NCBI GenBank assembly: GCA_029964075.1 | Contig: CM057147.1 | Coordinates: 15,831,513 to 15,895,512 of the forward strand | DNA: 64,000 nucleotides | DNA from: Patiria pectinifera | Taxonomy: Eukaryota > Echinodermata > Asteroidea > Valvatida > Asterinidae | Direction of reading: 5' to 3' | In this document: positions 21,419 to 31,274 of the stretch, piece by piece | Numbering within the stretch: the first letter of the stretch is position 1 | Layout of the letters: the number at the start of each line of letters is the position of its first letter | The notes under the pieces: model-generated | The model's input: the letters and a program-made list of their open reading frames with translations, nothing else | Told to the model about the DNA's origin: nothing | Databases searched by the model: none | Program-made: the position numbers and the translations under genes

Positions 21419-22035
21419 TATGGTGCGTTTGATTAGCTCACCTGGGTCAACTCGGGTAAAGGTTGATGGGTTAGCCACGACAGCTAGGCTAATTGAACGC
21501 TCAACAGCGGGCCATCATGATCCTCACGTGACGTCCGTAGCTGGGGCTGTAGCCACTGACAAAATGCCCTTTTTGGTCCGAGTCTTACTTAGAGATTTAC
21601 CGCTTTTCCGTCAATCGTAAAATGTAACAACGTCAGGCTGGAATTATATCCTCCAAAGTCGCAATGAGATAAATAACTAATTGACCTATCGCGGTAGAAT
21701 CGTGTTAGAAAGAATCACGTCAACGCAGCTTGTGAAATATTGTTCATTTGCATAATATACGAATGGACGCGAAACGCACAAAATCTGAGACAAACAAAAC
21801 TTGGTGTACAAAAATTCCATAGGGTTGTCTAAGGGGCGTGGCTAACTCGCAAACGGCGATAGGTCAATTATGTTTAGACTTCAAATAGAATGAACAGCGC
21901 ATGCCTGTGACGTATCTCCACCACTGACTCTGCTCCATGAGCAGGGTCAGTGGTGGCTGACCCGGGTGAGAATGACGCCAGAGCTAATCGAACGGAACGG
22001 GGATAACCCGAGTCAACCCAGGTGAGCTAACCCTT
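21419..22035. mobile_element. inverted-repeat element, GTGCGTTTGATTAGCTCACC end
   Basis: Left end TTTGATTAGCTCACCTGGGT then CAACTCGGGT; right end ACCCGAGTCAACCCAGGTGA then GCTAA. It holds a second MITE at 21681-21868. Relative fragment at 2366-2590. Confidence 0.8.
21681..21868. mobile_element. MITE TAATTGACCTATC..., copy 2, nested
   Basis: TAATTGACCTATCGCGGTAG to GGCGATAGGTCAATTA, about 188 bp, nested inside 21419-22035. Same family as 17557-17771 but without the internal duplication. Confidence 0.85.
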
Positions 22036-22153
22036 AACAGTGTGCAAACTTGAATATGTATTTAATTTCTACACGTAAATGCAGTCAGAGAAATGGCTAG
22101 TAGGGGCTTGGTTAATTTGACAGGGACCACCAACCTTTCACACACACACACGT

Positions 22154-23534
22154 TCAAACCGTTGTGTTGATCGAGGTCAGAACGGTCTGTTGTGCAGGTG
22201 TTGTGGCAGTCACGCTTTCTCCCCCTGGGGTGCTCTGATCTGTCTGCGGGGATGACGCAGTGCTGTTTTCAGTGCTGCTTGGGTACGCAGGGGGGCTGGG
22301 CAGCATAGGTGGAACACCTTCAGAAAAAAAAAACACAGAAAAGGCATACATGTTATTATTATTTTTTTGGAGAGAGCTCTTTCACTCAAAATCCTGGGTT
22401 TACTTTCAGGTTCAGGATTTACGGCTGAAGGCCCCTGGCTATTTGAGTCTATGGCTTGACATATATGCAACCTTATTACTGCCTGTGTATCAGAGACTAT
22501 AATGAAAGCCACAGCTACAGCCTTAATTTCAGGTATTTAACAGGATTCCCTAAGGCCAAAAAAAAAAAAGTCTCCGGTTTCTGGTATGCGCGCGCATCGC
22601 CATAGCCATGCGCGTCGGCAAAACGAAAAAGTTTTTTTTTCAATGAAAGATGATGTCTCAAAACCGCCAAACTCACTAGTTTGACTGGAATCCTGCTGCT
22701 GCACAATTTTAACGTGTTTTTAGATTGGGTTATGGTCGAGAATAAGCTTTATGTGGCCTCTCTGGACTCCCATATATTTGCACTAAGTTTAGTCGGGCAC
22801 CATTTGCAGTCATCAGCCGACATTTGAAGCAAAAAAATCAGGTAAAAAAAAAAAAAAAGCCGCGTCGCCGCACCACTTTTTGGGCAAGCTCCATACCAGA
22901 AACCGGAGACTTTTTTTGTGTGGCCTAAACTGACATTCAGCTGTGTTGTGCAACACGCTGATTGGCTACACGACTGCGATTGATTCCCGCCTGTCGGGAA
23001 CACGTCGTAGAAGTTGAAATTGTTCTACTCTTGCGACTGCTGATTATTTTTTTAGCGCCGACCGATGCTGATCGTCTCAATATCTTTGCAGTTGCACTCA
23101 GGTTGCAAAAAAATTGGCGACTAATTTGTTCTCGATGGACGCAGCACAGGCGCAGCTTGATCCTAAAAAGTCAGTCGCCGACTGTTTTGTGCCATCGCAA
23201 GGTCGCCCTGAGGGCGGCTTTAGCCGAGTTTTCAAAAACCTTTAAGGTTTCAAACCTGACACAGGTAGTGTATCCAAAGCTGAATTCATGGTTTGAGAAA
23301 TAGCCTGTCTAACAACGTGAAAGTTAATGGGTCTAGTTCCTAGACACACCTGTAATAAGCGTAGGGGTGTTGGGCTCTGAGCTAACAGAACCATCCAGTA
23401 GGGCCACCGCATCGCTATCTTGTTGAAAGACATTTCGTCTGTCCCGGTTACGGTTGACGTCCATGGATAAGGTAACCGTGGAGACATACGGCGGGGGCTG
23501 TTCGGTCGGAATGTGTTGGTCGTCTTTAACGAAC
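22154..23534 (-). CDS. DGCR2: DGCR2-like exons 7 and 8, tail C terminus
   Basis: Exon 23534-23350 encodes FVKDDQHIPTEQPPPYVSTV onward; exon 22317-22154 encodes VPPMLPSPPAYPSSTENSTA to SINTTV and TGA at 22156-22154. Donor ACAG|GTGTGT. If the donor is skipped, the frame ends five codons later at a TAG at 23333, giving a shorter tail. The intron between them contains the MITE at 22551-22927. Confidence 0.75.
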
Positions 23535-26500
23535 CTAACAAATCGAAAAAATATACAAATAAGATCATTTTCTGTATGAAAAGTACAGTTTGACTCGTGA
23601 GTTGTCACCAGTGTTTCGATTGCTGTAGCTGTTGACAAAGCTTCAGACAATCACCAGACTGCATATGGTATGATAAATTCAAACACAAATACCACTTTTG
23701 ATGTGTTCTTGAAAATAAAAGCAATAAAAACAAAAAATATTCGCAACACCATACTTAAGACAAAATTAGGGTGACGCAATTTTGCCAATATACAGCACTA
23801 ACAAAGTGATCAAACTGGCTAATGGCTTACAACTTAAAACTGTGAACCCAAAATTCCACTGGACTTTATCCCTGGTTGAAAAAAATTAACAGGATGTTTT
23901 TTATTAAAATTGAGTTCCTGGTGCTCTTAAACAAATCCAGTTTTTTTTCCTATTAATAGGTTTTTAACATGTATTTTCTTTTTTTCAACAGAAACCTCTT
24001 TTTTTCCTTCCTTTTTTTGGACGTCTGCAAACCTCTGAAATAGGGTTTTGTTTTGGGCACCAACAGATCCGCTTTACGAGCAGACTGGCTCCCCGTACGC
24101 ACATTATCAATACTCATTGTGGGGCAGGAACCAGCCTATCCCACAAGAACGGGAATTATTGTAACCAACAATTTGAATTTGTACATGTATGGGCCAATTT
24201 TTCGGTCAATGCCTCATTCAAAAGTGAATTACTTTTTGTACTGCTAGAAAAATAGCAATTTAGAAAAGGAATCTATTTTTTCGGGATGAAATTCGGAAAT
24301 AGCACATGGATCTTTAAATTGCAAAGAGAGGACGAAGATGGCAAGATTCATTGACTGTAATGACTCTAAAATGAGGACCGTAAAAAAATGGGCTTTACAA
24401 CTAGCGTCAAGAGACAGATTTTATCCGGACAGGTTTATTCCGAGGCCTTACGAGTATGGGGGTGGTGGTTCCCTGTAGACAGCTCCATCGATGTCATCAA
24501 GATTAGGGGGAGGCGGCGGGCCCGTCCCCGGCTCAAAGTCTGTCATGGTACCTTCCCTCATCTGCTGAGCTCCTATAATGACAAACACAAATCACAGAAA
24601 TCTGTAGAATCTCTCACACAATCAGAATACAGTTATCACAACACACAAAAGCCTGAATTTATTTATTTAGCGCGCCATGCGCACCGCACACGCCGGCTAC
24701 AACTGGGTGCATGAGAACCACTGATATGATCTCCATATACGGGATCCTGAGAACACGTACCGCGCATGCAACGCATAGCATTGAAGTGGCCTGAACATGA
24801 AGTAAAATGGAAGAACAAAATCGTTGGCAGTTTTCCCACTTTTTGAGTACATGTAGTTATAAACGTGATGTCTTTAACAGGTTAGGGGCCTGGCCATCGA
24901 TAATATAACCCTTGCATTCAGCTCGGGTCGTTATCAGCAGCCAAGCCCTAACCATTTTTAAACCAAACGAATAATGACCGCTCCATCACACCATTATTAC
25001 AACCAAACTATAAGCAATCAGGGGGAGTCAGGTTGGCGTAGCGGTACTTTCCCCGCCTTCCACCGCTGGTTCAAATCCCGCCTGGGCCAATATGTGGATT
25101 GGGTTTTCAGTCCCTACCTGATTCCATGGGTTTCCTCCAGACTATTCCTCTGGGCTTTTCCTCCCACCTCTAAAACTGTAATTTATTCTCATTGTCTTCT
25201 CTCCACAGGTTTCTTCAGGCTTGCGAGCTACAGTGTCTAGGGTGCTTTTGAGGAATTCTTGGTTTCATTACCAGAAATGATTAATAATAATAATAATAAT
25301 AATAATAAATCTGGTTGACCCAAACGTTAGGAACCACTTTAGGGGTGTAGCTTGGTTCCAACTGGTTGGTTCCATCTAAGTCATTTCACTGTCGAGCGCT
25401 GTACTCACGGTATCGCAGGTAGGCCATTCTCTTTTGCCTCATGCGGTACAACATGAACAGCATCATACCCAGGAGAATAAAGGATGTCAGCATGGTCAAG
25501 ACCCAGCGCATGTTGTCTGACACGTTCGCTAAGGAATGGAACAGAAAAGAAAAGAAAAGAAACATAATCAAACACCCATTTCAGACTGGCACAACAGAGT
25601 CATGCAGAAAATAATTCTGATGATTTGAACTAGGTACATGAAAGTGTAGTGACTACATCGAAAACCATATGTTTGTTTTACTCAGAAGGACTCCAGTGTC
25701 CTCTTGTGGGGTGCTGTGGTCCAATGGTTACGGTGTTTGACACGTGTGCCTTGGTACATGGGTTTGAATCCTGACCGTGGGAACATGGTGCTTGTGCTCT
25801 TGAGCAAGGCACCATTATTGCTTCGTCCTTCGGATGGGATGTAAAGCCGTAGGTCCCGTGTGTTGTGTAATGCACGTTAAAGAACCCAGTAACACTTATC
25901 GCTAAGAGTAGGGGTTTGCCCCGGTGTTTCTGGCAGTGGCTGCAATATGCGCCGCAGCACCTTGTATTCCCTTATAAGGTGCTACATAATGGGTCTCATA
26001 TTCCTCATAAACTTCATTTTCCTGTCTTTAATAATAGACATAACTTCCAGCGTAATTGTTGGTAGATACGTGGGCTATGGGCTCCGTGCACAAGTACCCC
26101 ATCAACGGCCAGAAAAGGAGAGTTGGGGTGATCCATCCACTACATATTTTGAATGTATCCAAAGTTATTGGAGGCAAGGATAAGTCTCGGAGACCATCGC
26201 AAGTTGAATTCGAACATATTCGCACGCCGACGACGCCTGACGCTCACGCAAAGCACGTTCAGGAAATCGTGCGTACTTCGCGCGCAAACCAGTACAGTGC
26301 AGTACGCACACGCTGTGTGCCCTGTCCACGGAGCTCTCAAAAGAGGTTAAACGCGCCCTCTTTTGTTGGCGCACGGAGCCTCCGGTATTATTACTACATG
26401 AAAATCAAACACAATCTTACATCCTTTGTCGTCTCCGTCTCCACCGTCTGTGCAGATGTACTGACAGCACTCCTCAGGATCCGGACGGTACAGCTCACAG

Positions 26501-29500
26501 TGTGGCTTAGCGCACATGGTGGTCATGCACATCCCCGGCCGGCCCTCCACACAGCGGCAGCGGGTACAGGCGTCATGGCCTGGGGGGATGTAGTGCTCAT
26601 CTTCCCTGACCGTGTTGCCCTTGCGGTCAAAGCAGACCAGTTCAGCATCTGTTTGGAGGAAGACGTAAGAGAGAAACCTCAAATTATGAGAAAACAGATG
26701 GAAACAAAAAAAGGTTTGGTATGAGTTTTGACCTAACCCTACAAAGCAAATTGGAAGTCTCTGGACCTTCTTTACAATTTTCATGTACAGGACTTGCACA
26801 TGAAAATTAATTAGTGGAAAGGTCCTAAATTGATAATTTAGTTAAAGGGCCTTAGAAGCATGGCTAAATGTACTTTACAACAATTTGAAAAGCTTGATAG
26901 CATATTCAGTAAATGCCACTGACAAAAGTGCTTACGTTTTGTCAGGTTTTGTCAAAAACGATGAGGAAAAACTGCTAGTCATTATTAGCAACGTTAACAA
27001 AGTTGCAGGTACAAATCAATACAATACTGTAGTTTGGGTTCCTATCTAGCAACCCAATGGAACATTCTCTGACCTCTGACGTCCAAGGGCCATTCCAAAG
27101 GACATCAAGTCCCATGTAAAGAAACGTACTGCCTAGGCTGTACCTTCCTCAATCCGGCAAAAAAAATCCTTCAAAACCTCCTGATGGAGTGTAAAAGATC
27201 TGGGCAACATGCTGGGAGGGTAATTGTTCTTTTTATTCAACTCACCTTCTGAACACAGGAATCCTGATTGTTCCGTGCAGGACTGGAGCCTGAGCTCCCA
27301 CGGATCCGCCTCTAACTTTGCAGTGGCGCTCTGCAGTGTCATGACCACGCACAGCTTGTCCTCCATCCCCTCGTCCAACGTAGGGGCTTCCAGACCGATC
27401 CAGCTCAGGTCAACTTCGCTGCCGGACAGGTCCACCATCTTCCAGTCGCTGGAGTTGGTCAGCAGATCATCCACGCGCCGCATCTCGTACCCGAGCCACC
27501 ACGTCTTGCCGGCCTGGCCCACGAGGGCGGTGATGGCCAGGTAACGGAGCTGGCGCAGGGAGACCGTGGCCAGGCTGCCCCTGCCCGGGGTGGAGCTGCA
27601 GTAGTCCAGGGCGCTCTGCTGGACGAACGCCGAGGAGAAGAACCGGAAACAGGTCTGGGTGGGGTCATAGAGGGTCCAGCCATCTTTGCACACCGCGCCT
27701 GTTGATGGGAGGGTAAAAGAGTCCGAGAACCAAGATGATACATTGGACCTTTTTGGTTGGGTCCCAAGCAGAGTCTATCAATAGTTTACCAATAGTCCAC
27801 CACACGTACATGAAATCCAGTCTCACGTCAAGTCACAAGCTATTCAAATGAACAATGACAAAGGCATTCCTTTTGTTACTGTTCATCTCCTGTTACTTAT
27901 GACTGGACTAGTGATGTACTTGTGATGCACTCCACTACTTGTATGGGTTTTAATTAGTAGCTTACCGAACCTAATTAACACTCCTATGCAAACATACATT
28001 CTGTGCCAAGTAGTCCTTTCAGAGTCGAAATCAAACAAGTGACTGTTTCCAACAGTTAAGAATTCCCAGCCTACATAAAGCAGGATTGACTGGCTGGGAC
28101 TATTTAAGTAACTTGATACAGCTATGCTTTGACTCCGGGTGAGTGATAAAACAGCTGTGACCACAACTTTGTGTGCTTTTCCGTTGACCCAGTTTGACTA
28201 GTCACAGTGCTTGCTTGACATATGATCTGACTGCTGGTGACTAGCCTTTAATATACATGTAAGTATAGCAGGGGAAGTGGAAGCGAATTTTGTCTAAATA
28301 GCAGGAGGGTTAATGAGAGAGTCTTATTCTGCACATACAGCTTCAGTTTGGTAAGATGGTAATTCCCTGCTAAGCATGAAGATGTACAACTGTTTTGCCT
28401 CAGAGTTCTTCTTACTGATGGTGCAAACGTTTGGAGATATTATCTACGTAGGACCTACATTTTGTAAGTTTTAAAAGTATCAGTTCATATCTGTGAACAA
28501 GGTTTAGGCACCTTACATGTATGTTAACCTTAACACCCTAATCATTTTTTATTTGCCAGCAACATACCCGAATCCTTTAAAAATTTATTATTATGAACAT
28601 TTAATTTCAAGGGCATCCATTGCAAACTAAAGAAAAAGCGGCTGGGCTCTGCCTTCCTCAATTTTGCAGAATCTTCCAAAACCTCTGGAATTAGAAGGAT
28701 CTTGGAAGTTTAGGATTATATTGCATACAATTCGCTCTTTTCACACTTCCGCCATGGGCATGCAGAGCCTCGATCTGGCAACTTTACACAATACATATAG
28801 CCGGTTCAGTGATTCCCGAGTCAGGGTTCAGATCACTGAACCGGCTATTTTTATTGTGTAAAGTTGTCAGATCGAGGCTCTGCATGCCCAATGGCGGAGA
28901 CAGAATGTCCAAAAGTGCACTAATTTACAAAAATCCTAAATAAAGTAATAGTGAATAGATTGACCTGCGTAAGGCACATCCCAGCTGTCCAGGTCTGGGT
29001 CAGGAACAGCGGTCCGGTTTGCTGAGCTGCTCGGTAGATCCGGTAGAGCTTCCGTTGCAAGGATAACTGTTAACAAAACGATCAGTATGAAATAAAATAA
29101 ATGTGCAGGTTTCCTTCATGTACTCCCATTACTTAAAACTCACAGAACATTGTGAAGTACTGTACCATTTTGTATTCCTCAAAAAGCAATCAGAAATCAC
29201 TCAGTCCCAAGTCAAGTCACAAGCTATCCAAATGAACTGTGATTTAAAGCTACAGTCCATCATTTGCAGCTATCCAAAAAGCAACTGACGTAATTACTGT
29301 GGAAAAGCATACTTGGTTTAGAAAGTTAGGGGACTAAACTCCCTGTGAAATTATTCTTTCTGGCATGCTGTCATTTTGAAGAAATCAACAAAAGAAGGCC
29401 TTTCCAACAATGCATCTAAAGACGCATCGTTGGAAATTTCCGTTAGTACATGTAGTTCGTAGTTTTATTCGGCGAAGCGAGCGCAAGCGTTGACACGACG

Positions 29501-30596
29501 CACACACGCGCATTTTTTTTTTTTTCATTTTTTTTCCTGAGCCAGCCTAGTGAGTGGTGACTGACAGTGTGACTAAGCGACAGAGTCCTAATACCGACTT
29601 TCGGTTCTAGCTCAATAGGAGCAATTCACATTACGGTGCTTCCCCAACGTTTATCCAAAAAAAGTCTATTTCCAGCGTGTTCACCTTCTTTGTAGTTTTA
29701 AGTTCACCTTCTTTGTAGTTTTAAGTACTTTTGGCCTAGAAGTTTAACATGTGTAGGCCCACTATAAAATCTTAATTAAAAAAAAATTAAGAGTAGGCCT
29801 ATAGGCCTACATGTAAATCTTTTCAAGTAATACTAGTACCGGAAAGTACCGGAAAACACCCGAAAACACAGGAAAACACCAGAGATCAACAGAAAAACAC
29901 AGGAAATCAACAAAATAACACAAGAAAACACCGGAAAAACAAGCAGACAACAACCGTAAAACACAGAACATGCCAGACATCAAGTTATCAATGTCACGCC
30001 CCAACTATCGCATCGGTCCCAACTATAGTTGGGCCTGTCCCAACTGTAGTTCCACAGTTGGGCTGGCCCAACTATAGTTGGGCCTGTCCCAACTATAGTT
30101 GGGACGGCCCAAGATTCGACGTCGACGTCACAGCTTGAGGTCATCTCTTGTCACATTCAAAATGGGTGCCATCACCAGACGTTTAACGAGTGCATATGGC
30201 ATGTATGGGCTCCAGAAAGATTGAAGAATATCTCGGAAAATGGAACATCATTAGACCTAAGCATCCCAGAAGTGATAGGTGAGACATCATAGAATACAAC
30301 CATAAGCAAGAAAGTAAGAAACTGAGAATGTAAGAAACGGACCGCAGATTTTATGAAAACTTCGTCCTCAGTAGCGCGCGGTACCACGGTGTGTGGCCAG
30401 AGGTTCAGTGCAGCATACCGACGGCCACACTAGTGGGGCTAGGGCTAGGCTACAGTTTATACACAAACGTCAACACAATCAAGAGATAACGACCATGACG
30501 ACATTTCCGTGAACACAGCATTCATTCAGCAAGATGAACATTTTTTTTACCTTGCAAAATGTAACATATGTAGAGCCGACACGCAAACGGTTTCAT
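22154..30596 (-). CDS. DGCR2: DGCR2/IDD-like single-pass membrane protein, complete, no LDL-A module
   Basis: Eight coding exons on the - strand: 30596-30551, 29066-28965, 27698-27246, 26648-26421, 25528-25409, 24572-24452, 23534-23350, 22317-22154; 1419 nt, 472 residues. All junctions are AG/GT and all phases match. Order: signal peptide (1 to about 20), linker with N-glycosylation site NRT, C-type lectin-like domain (about 52-200), von Willebrand C domain (about 203-270), transmembrane helix (about 285-306), then a proline-rich tail with PPPY at 353-356 and 370-373 and PPAY at 427-430, which are WW-domain (NEDD4-type) ligands. Lectin domain, VWC and one helix in this order match the known DGCR2/IDD family, a presumed adhesion receptor of unknown ligand. 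The LDL-receptor A module of vertebrate DGCR2 is not encoded. Orthology is inference from architecture. Confidence 0.8.
22551..22927. mobile_element. MITE AGGCCAAAAAAAAGTCTCCGG, copy 1
   Basis: AAGTCTCCGGTTTCTGGTAT at one end and ATACCAGAAACCGGAGACTT at the other, flanked by AGGCC and GGCCT and TA dinucleotides. About 377 bp, non-coding. Copies at 32730-33125 and 43268-43979. Confidence 0.92.
24452..24572 (-). CDS. DGCR2: DGCR2-like exon 6, cytoplasmic PPPY
   Basis: 121 nt, phase 1 to 2. Encodes TMTDFEPGTGPPPPPNLDDI then DGAVYREPPPPYS. The acceptor is TTATAG and the donor TC|GTAAGG splits the Ser codon after PPPY. Confidence 0.82.
25018..25310 (+). mobile_element. tRNA-headed SINE, forward copy
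   Basis: GGGGGAGTCAGGTTGGCGTA, B-box-like GGTTCAAATCCC, GGATTGGGTTTTCAG, GTGCTTTTGAGGAATTCTTG and a (TAA)n tail at 25281-25310. Same family as 9452-9720. Confidence 0.85.
25409..25528 (-). CDS. DGCR2: DGCR2-like exon 5, transmembrane helix
   Basis: 120 nt, phase 1 to 1. Encodes N-glycosylation site NVS, the helix VLTMLTSFILLGMMLFML and a basic stop-transfer stretch YRMRQKR, setting the N terminus outside and the C terminus in the cytosol. Confidence 0.85.
25708..25985 (+). mobile_element. tRNA-derived SINE
   Basis: GGTCCAATGGTTACGGTGTT, B-box-like GGGTTTGAATCCTG, GTGCTCTTGAGCAAGGCACC, CCTTCGGATGGGATGTAAAG and ending CCCTTATAAGGTGCTACATA. Lies in a DGCR2-like intron in antisense to the gene. 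Confidence 0.8.
26421..26648 (-). CDS. DGCR2: DGCR2-like exon 4, von Willebrand factor C domain
   Basis: 228 nt, phase 1 to 1, acceptor CTCCAAACAG, donor GGAT|GTAAGA. Cysteine spacing C...CTRCRC...C...C...C..CC...C ending PDPEECCQYIC is the VWC pattern. A DGGDGDD acidic run follows before the membrane exon. Confidence 0.88.
27246..27698 (-). CDS. DGCR2: DGCR2-like exon 3, C-type lectin-like domain
   Basis: A single 453-nt exon, phase 1 to 1, holds the whole fold: opening C-x-DGWTLYDPTQTCFRFF, WWLGYEM core, then LCVV, LQSC and closing GFLC. The Ca-dependent sugar motifs (EPN or QPD, WND) are absent; WELRLQSC stands at the WND position, so classical sugar binding is unlikely (inference). One N-glycosylation site, NSS. 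Base composition is more GC-rich than the flanks. Confidence 0.88.
27805..28200. repeat. CAAGTC / ACTTGTGA-rich dispersed repeat
   Basis: CAAGTCACAAGCTATTCAAA at 27829, CTTGTGATGCACTCC and GACTGGACTAGTGATGT nearby. Similar text appears at 29212, 57255-57430 and 63485-63690. Origin unknown; limits approximate. Confidence 0.5.
28735..28905. mobile_element. near-perfect hairpin MITE, copy 2
   Basis: TTCCGCCATGGGCATGC, CCTCGATCTGGCAACTTTAC and AGCCGGTTCAGTGAT are mirrored by ATCACTGAACCGGCT, GTAAAGTTGTCAGATCGAGG and GCATGCCCAATGGCGGA. Arms about 75 bp. Same element as 4557-4735. Confidence 0.88.
28965..29066 (-). CDS. DGCR2: DGCR2-like exon 2, linker
   Basis: 102 nt, acceptor GTTAACAG, donor GCAG|GTCAAT, phase 1 at both ends. 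Encodes LPDLPSSSANRTAVPDPDLD then SWDVPYA: acidic, proline-rich, one N-glycosylation site (NRT), no cysteine. Confidence 0.8.
29241..29515 (-). mobile_element. AGTCCATC MITE, copy 2, truncated
   Basis: TTTAAAGCTACAGTCCATCA then TTTGCAGC begins the reverse of the copy at 38505-39024. It is lost after the GCG-rich middle near 29515, where a T run starts. Confidence 0.75.
29826..29965. repeat. CCGGAAAACACC-rich simple array
   Basis: Units of about 10-12 bp such as GGAAAACACC and GGAAATCAACA are repeated imperfectly in purine-rich DNA upstream of DGCR2-like exon 2 (in its first intron). Confidence 0.65.
30009..30115. repeat. cluster of CCCAACTATAGTTGGG palindromes
   Basis: The 16-bp palindrome CCCAACTATAGTTGGG, exact or with one or two changes, occurs about five times, joined by CCTGTC or CTGG spacers. 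Confidence 0.85.
30551..30596 (-). CDS. DGCR2: DGCR2-like exon 1, signal peptide
   Basis: A 46-nt coding part: ATG at 30596 reading MKPFACRLYICYILQ, donor CAAG|GTAAAA, phase 1. Joined to the next exon it gives MKPFACRLYICYILQVILAT, a short basic start plus hydrophobic core with cleavage likely after the Ala of VILA or of TEA. It is the only ATG exon I found with the right phase upstream of 29066. A more distal alternative first exon cannot be excluded. Confidence 0.65.
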
Positions 30597-31274
30597 CTTG
30601 AACAGATTCTACCTTCTTTCATCTGGACAATATATGCTACTTTCCTGTTAAAAAGCTGCTGCAAACCATTCATTTGATCGCGAATACATTTGCTTCCTCA
30701 TTCCCGTCAAAGGAGTTTACGAATGAACGCAAATTATATCACTTTATTCGCCCCCTTCACCTATGTCATTTCCTTACATTTTAATCTGCCCCGGTGGCTA
30801 CATCGTTCGATTCGCTATTGCCACTTCGCCCCTTGTCATATCGCCCCACATCTCAAAAAAACTATAGGGGGCGCTAGACTAGATAACCAGCGACGTCGAC
30901 GGCATGGCATACAATTACACATTTTAACTTTTAAGCCTAATGGTAATTAGCTCAGAAGGCAAGGTTTAGTTTCATGAGAAAGACTTGTCTTTAGCTACTC
31001 TACGCATTTTATGGAATTTTGAGAGGTGAGTCACTTCATAAGCGTATTTTTTTTTAATTCAGTCCTTTCTCCGTGGCTTGAGAGTCCCAAATTTTCGGAC
31101 TAGAGTAACTCCATCTGACATGCTCCATATTCATTCACATATGTACATGTTAATGAATATGGAGTATGTCAGCTGGAGTTATTCAAGCCATGGAGCTCCT
31201 TGTTATAGCTCCATGTTCAAGCCATGCTCAAGGCTAGTCTCTAGACGTTTGTTATCCGAAGCCTATAAATTAAA

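Larger units (their letters stand above)
13566..22153. other. convergent intergenic region MIOX / DGCR2-like
   Basis: Between the 3' ends of the two genes, so it must hold both 3' UTRs. A possible MIOX polyadenylation signal AATAAA is at 15022. Besides the elements listed separately I see no gene here: 14370-15190, 15420-16460, 17100-17550 and 17775-18745 are plain AT-rich sequence. 15195-15405 holds a reverse, decayed fragment of the GGTCTTAAAC element (GGAATAAATATGTGCTTGGC). 16286-16299 is a C run. Confidence 0.7.

Noticed and set aside
26056-26724. 222-codon + strand open frame
   Set aside because: Antisense shadow of the VWC exon (26421-26648), which has a clear domain and splice sites on the - strand.
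27224-27544. 106-codon + strand open frame
   Set aside because: Antisense shadow of the GC-rich lectin exon.
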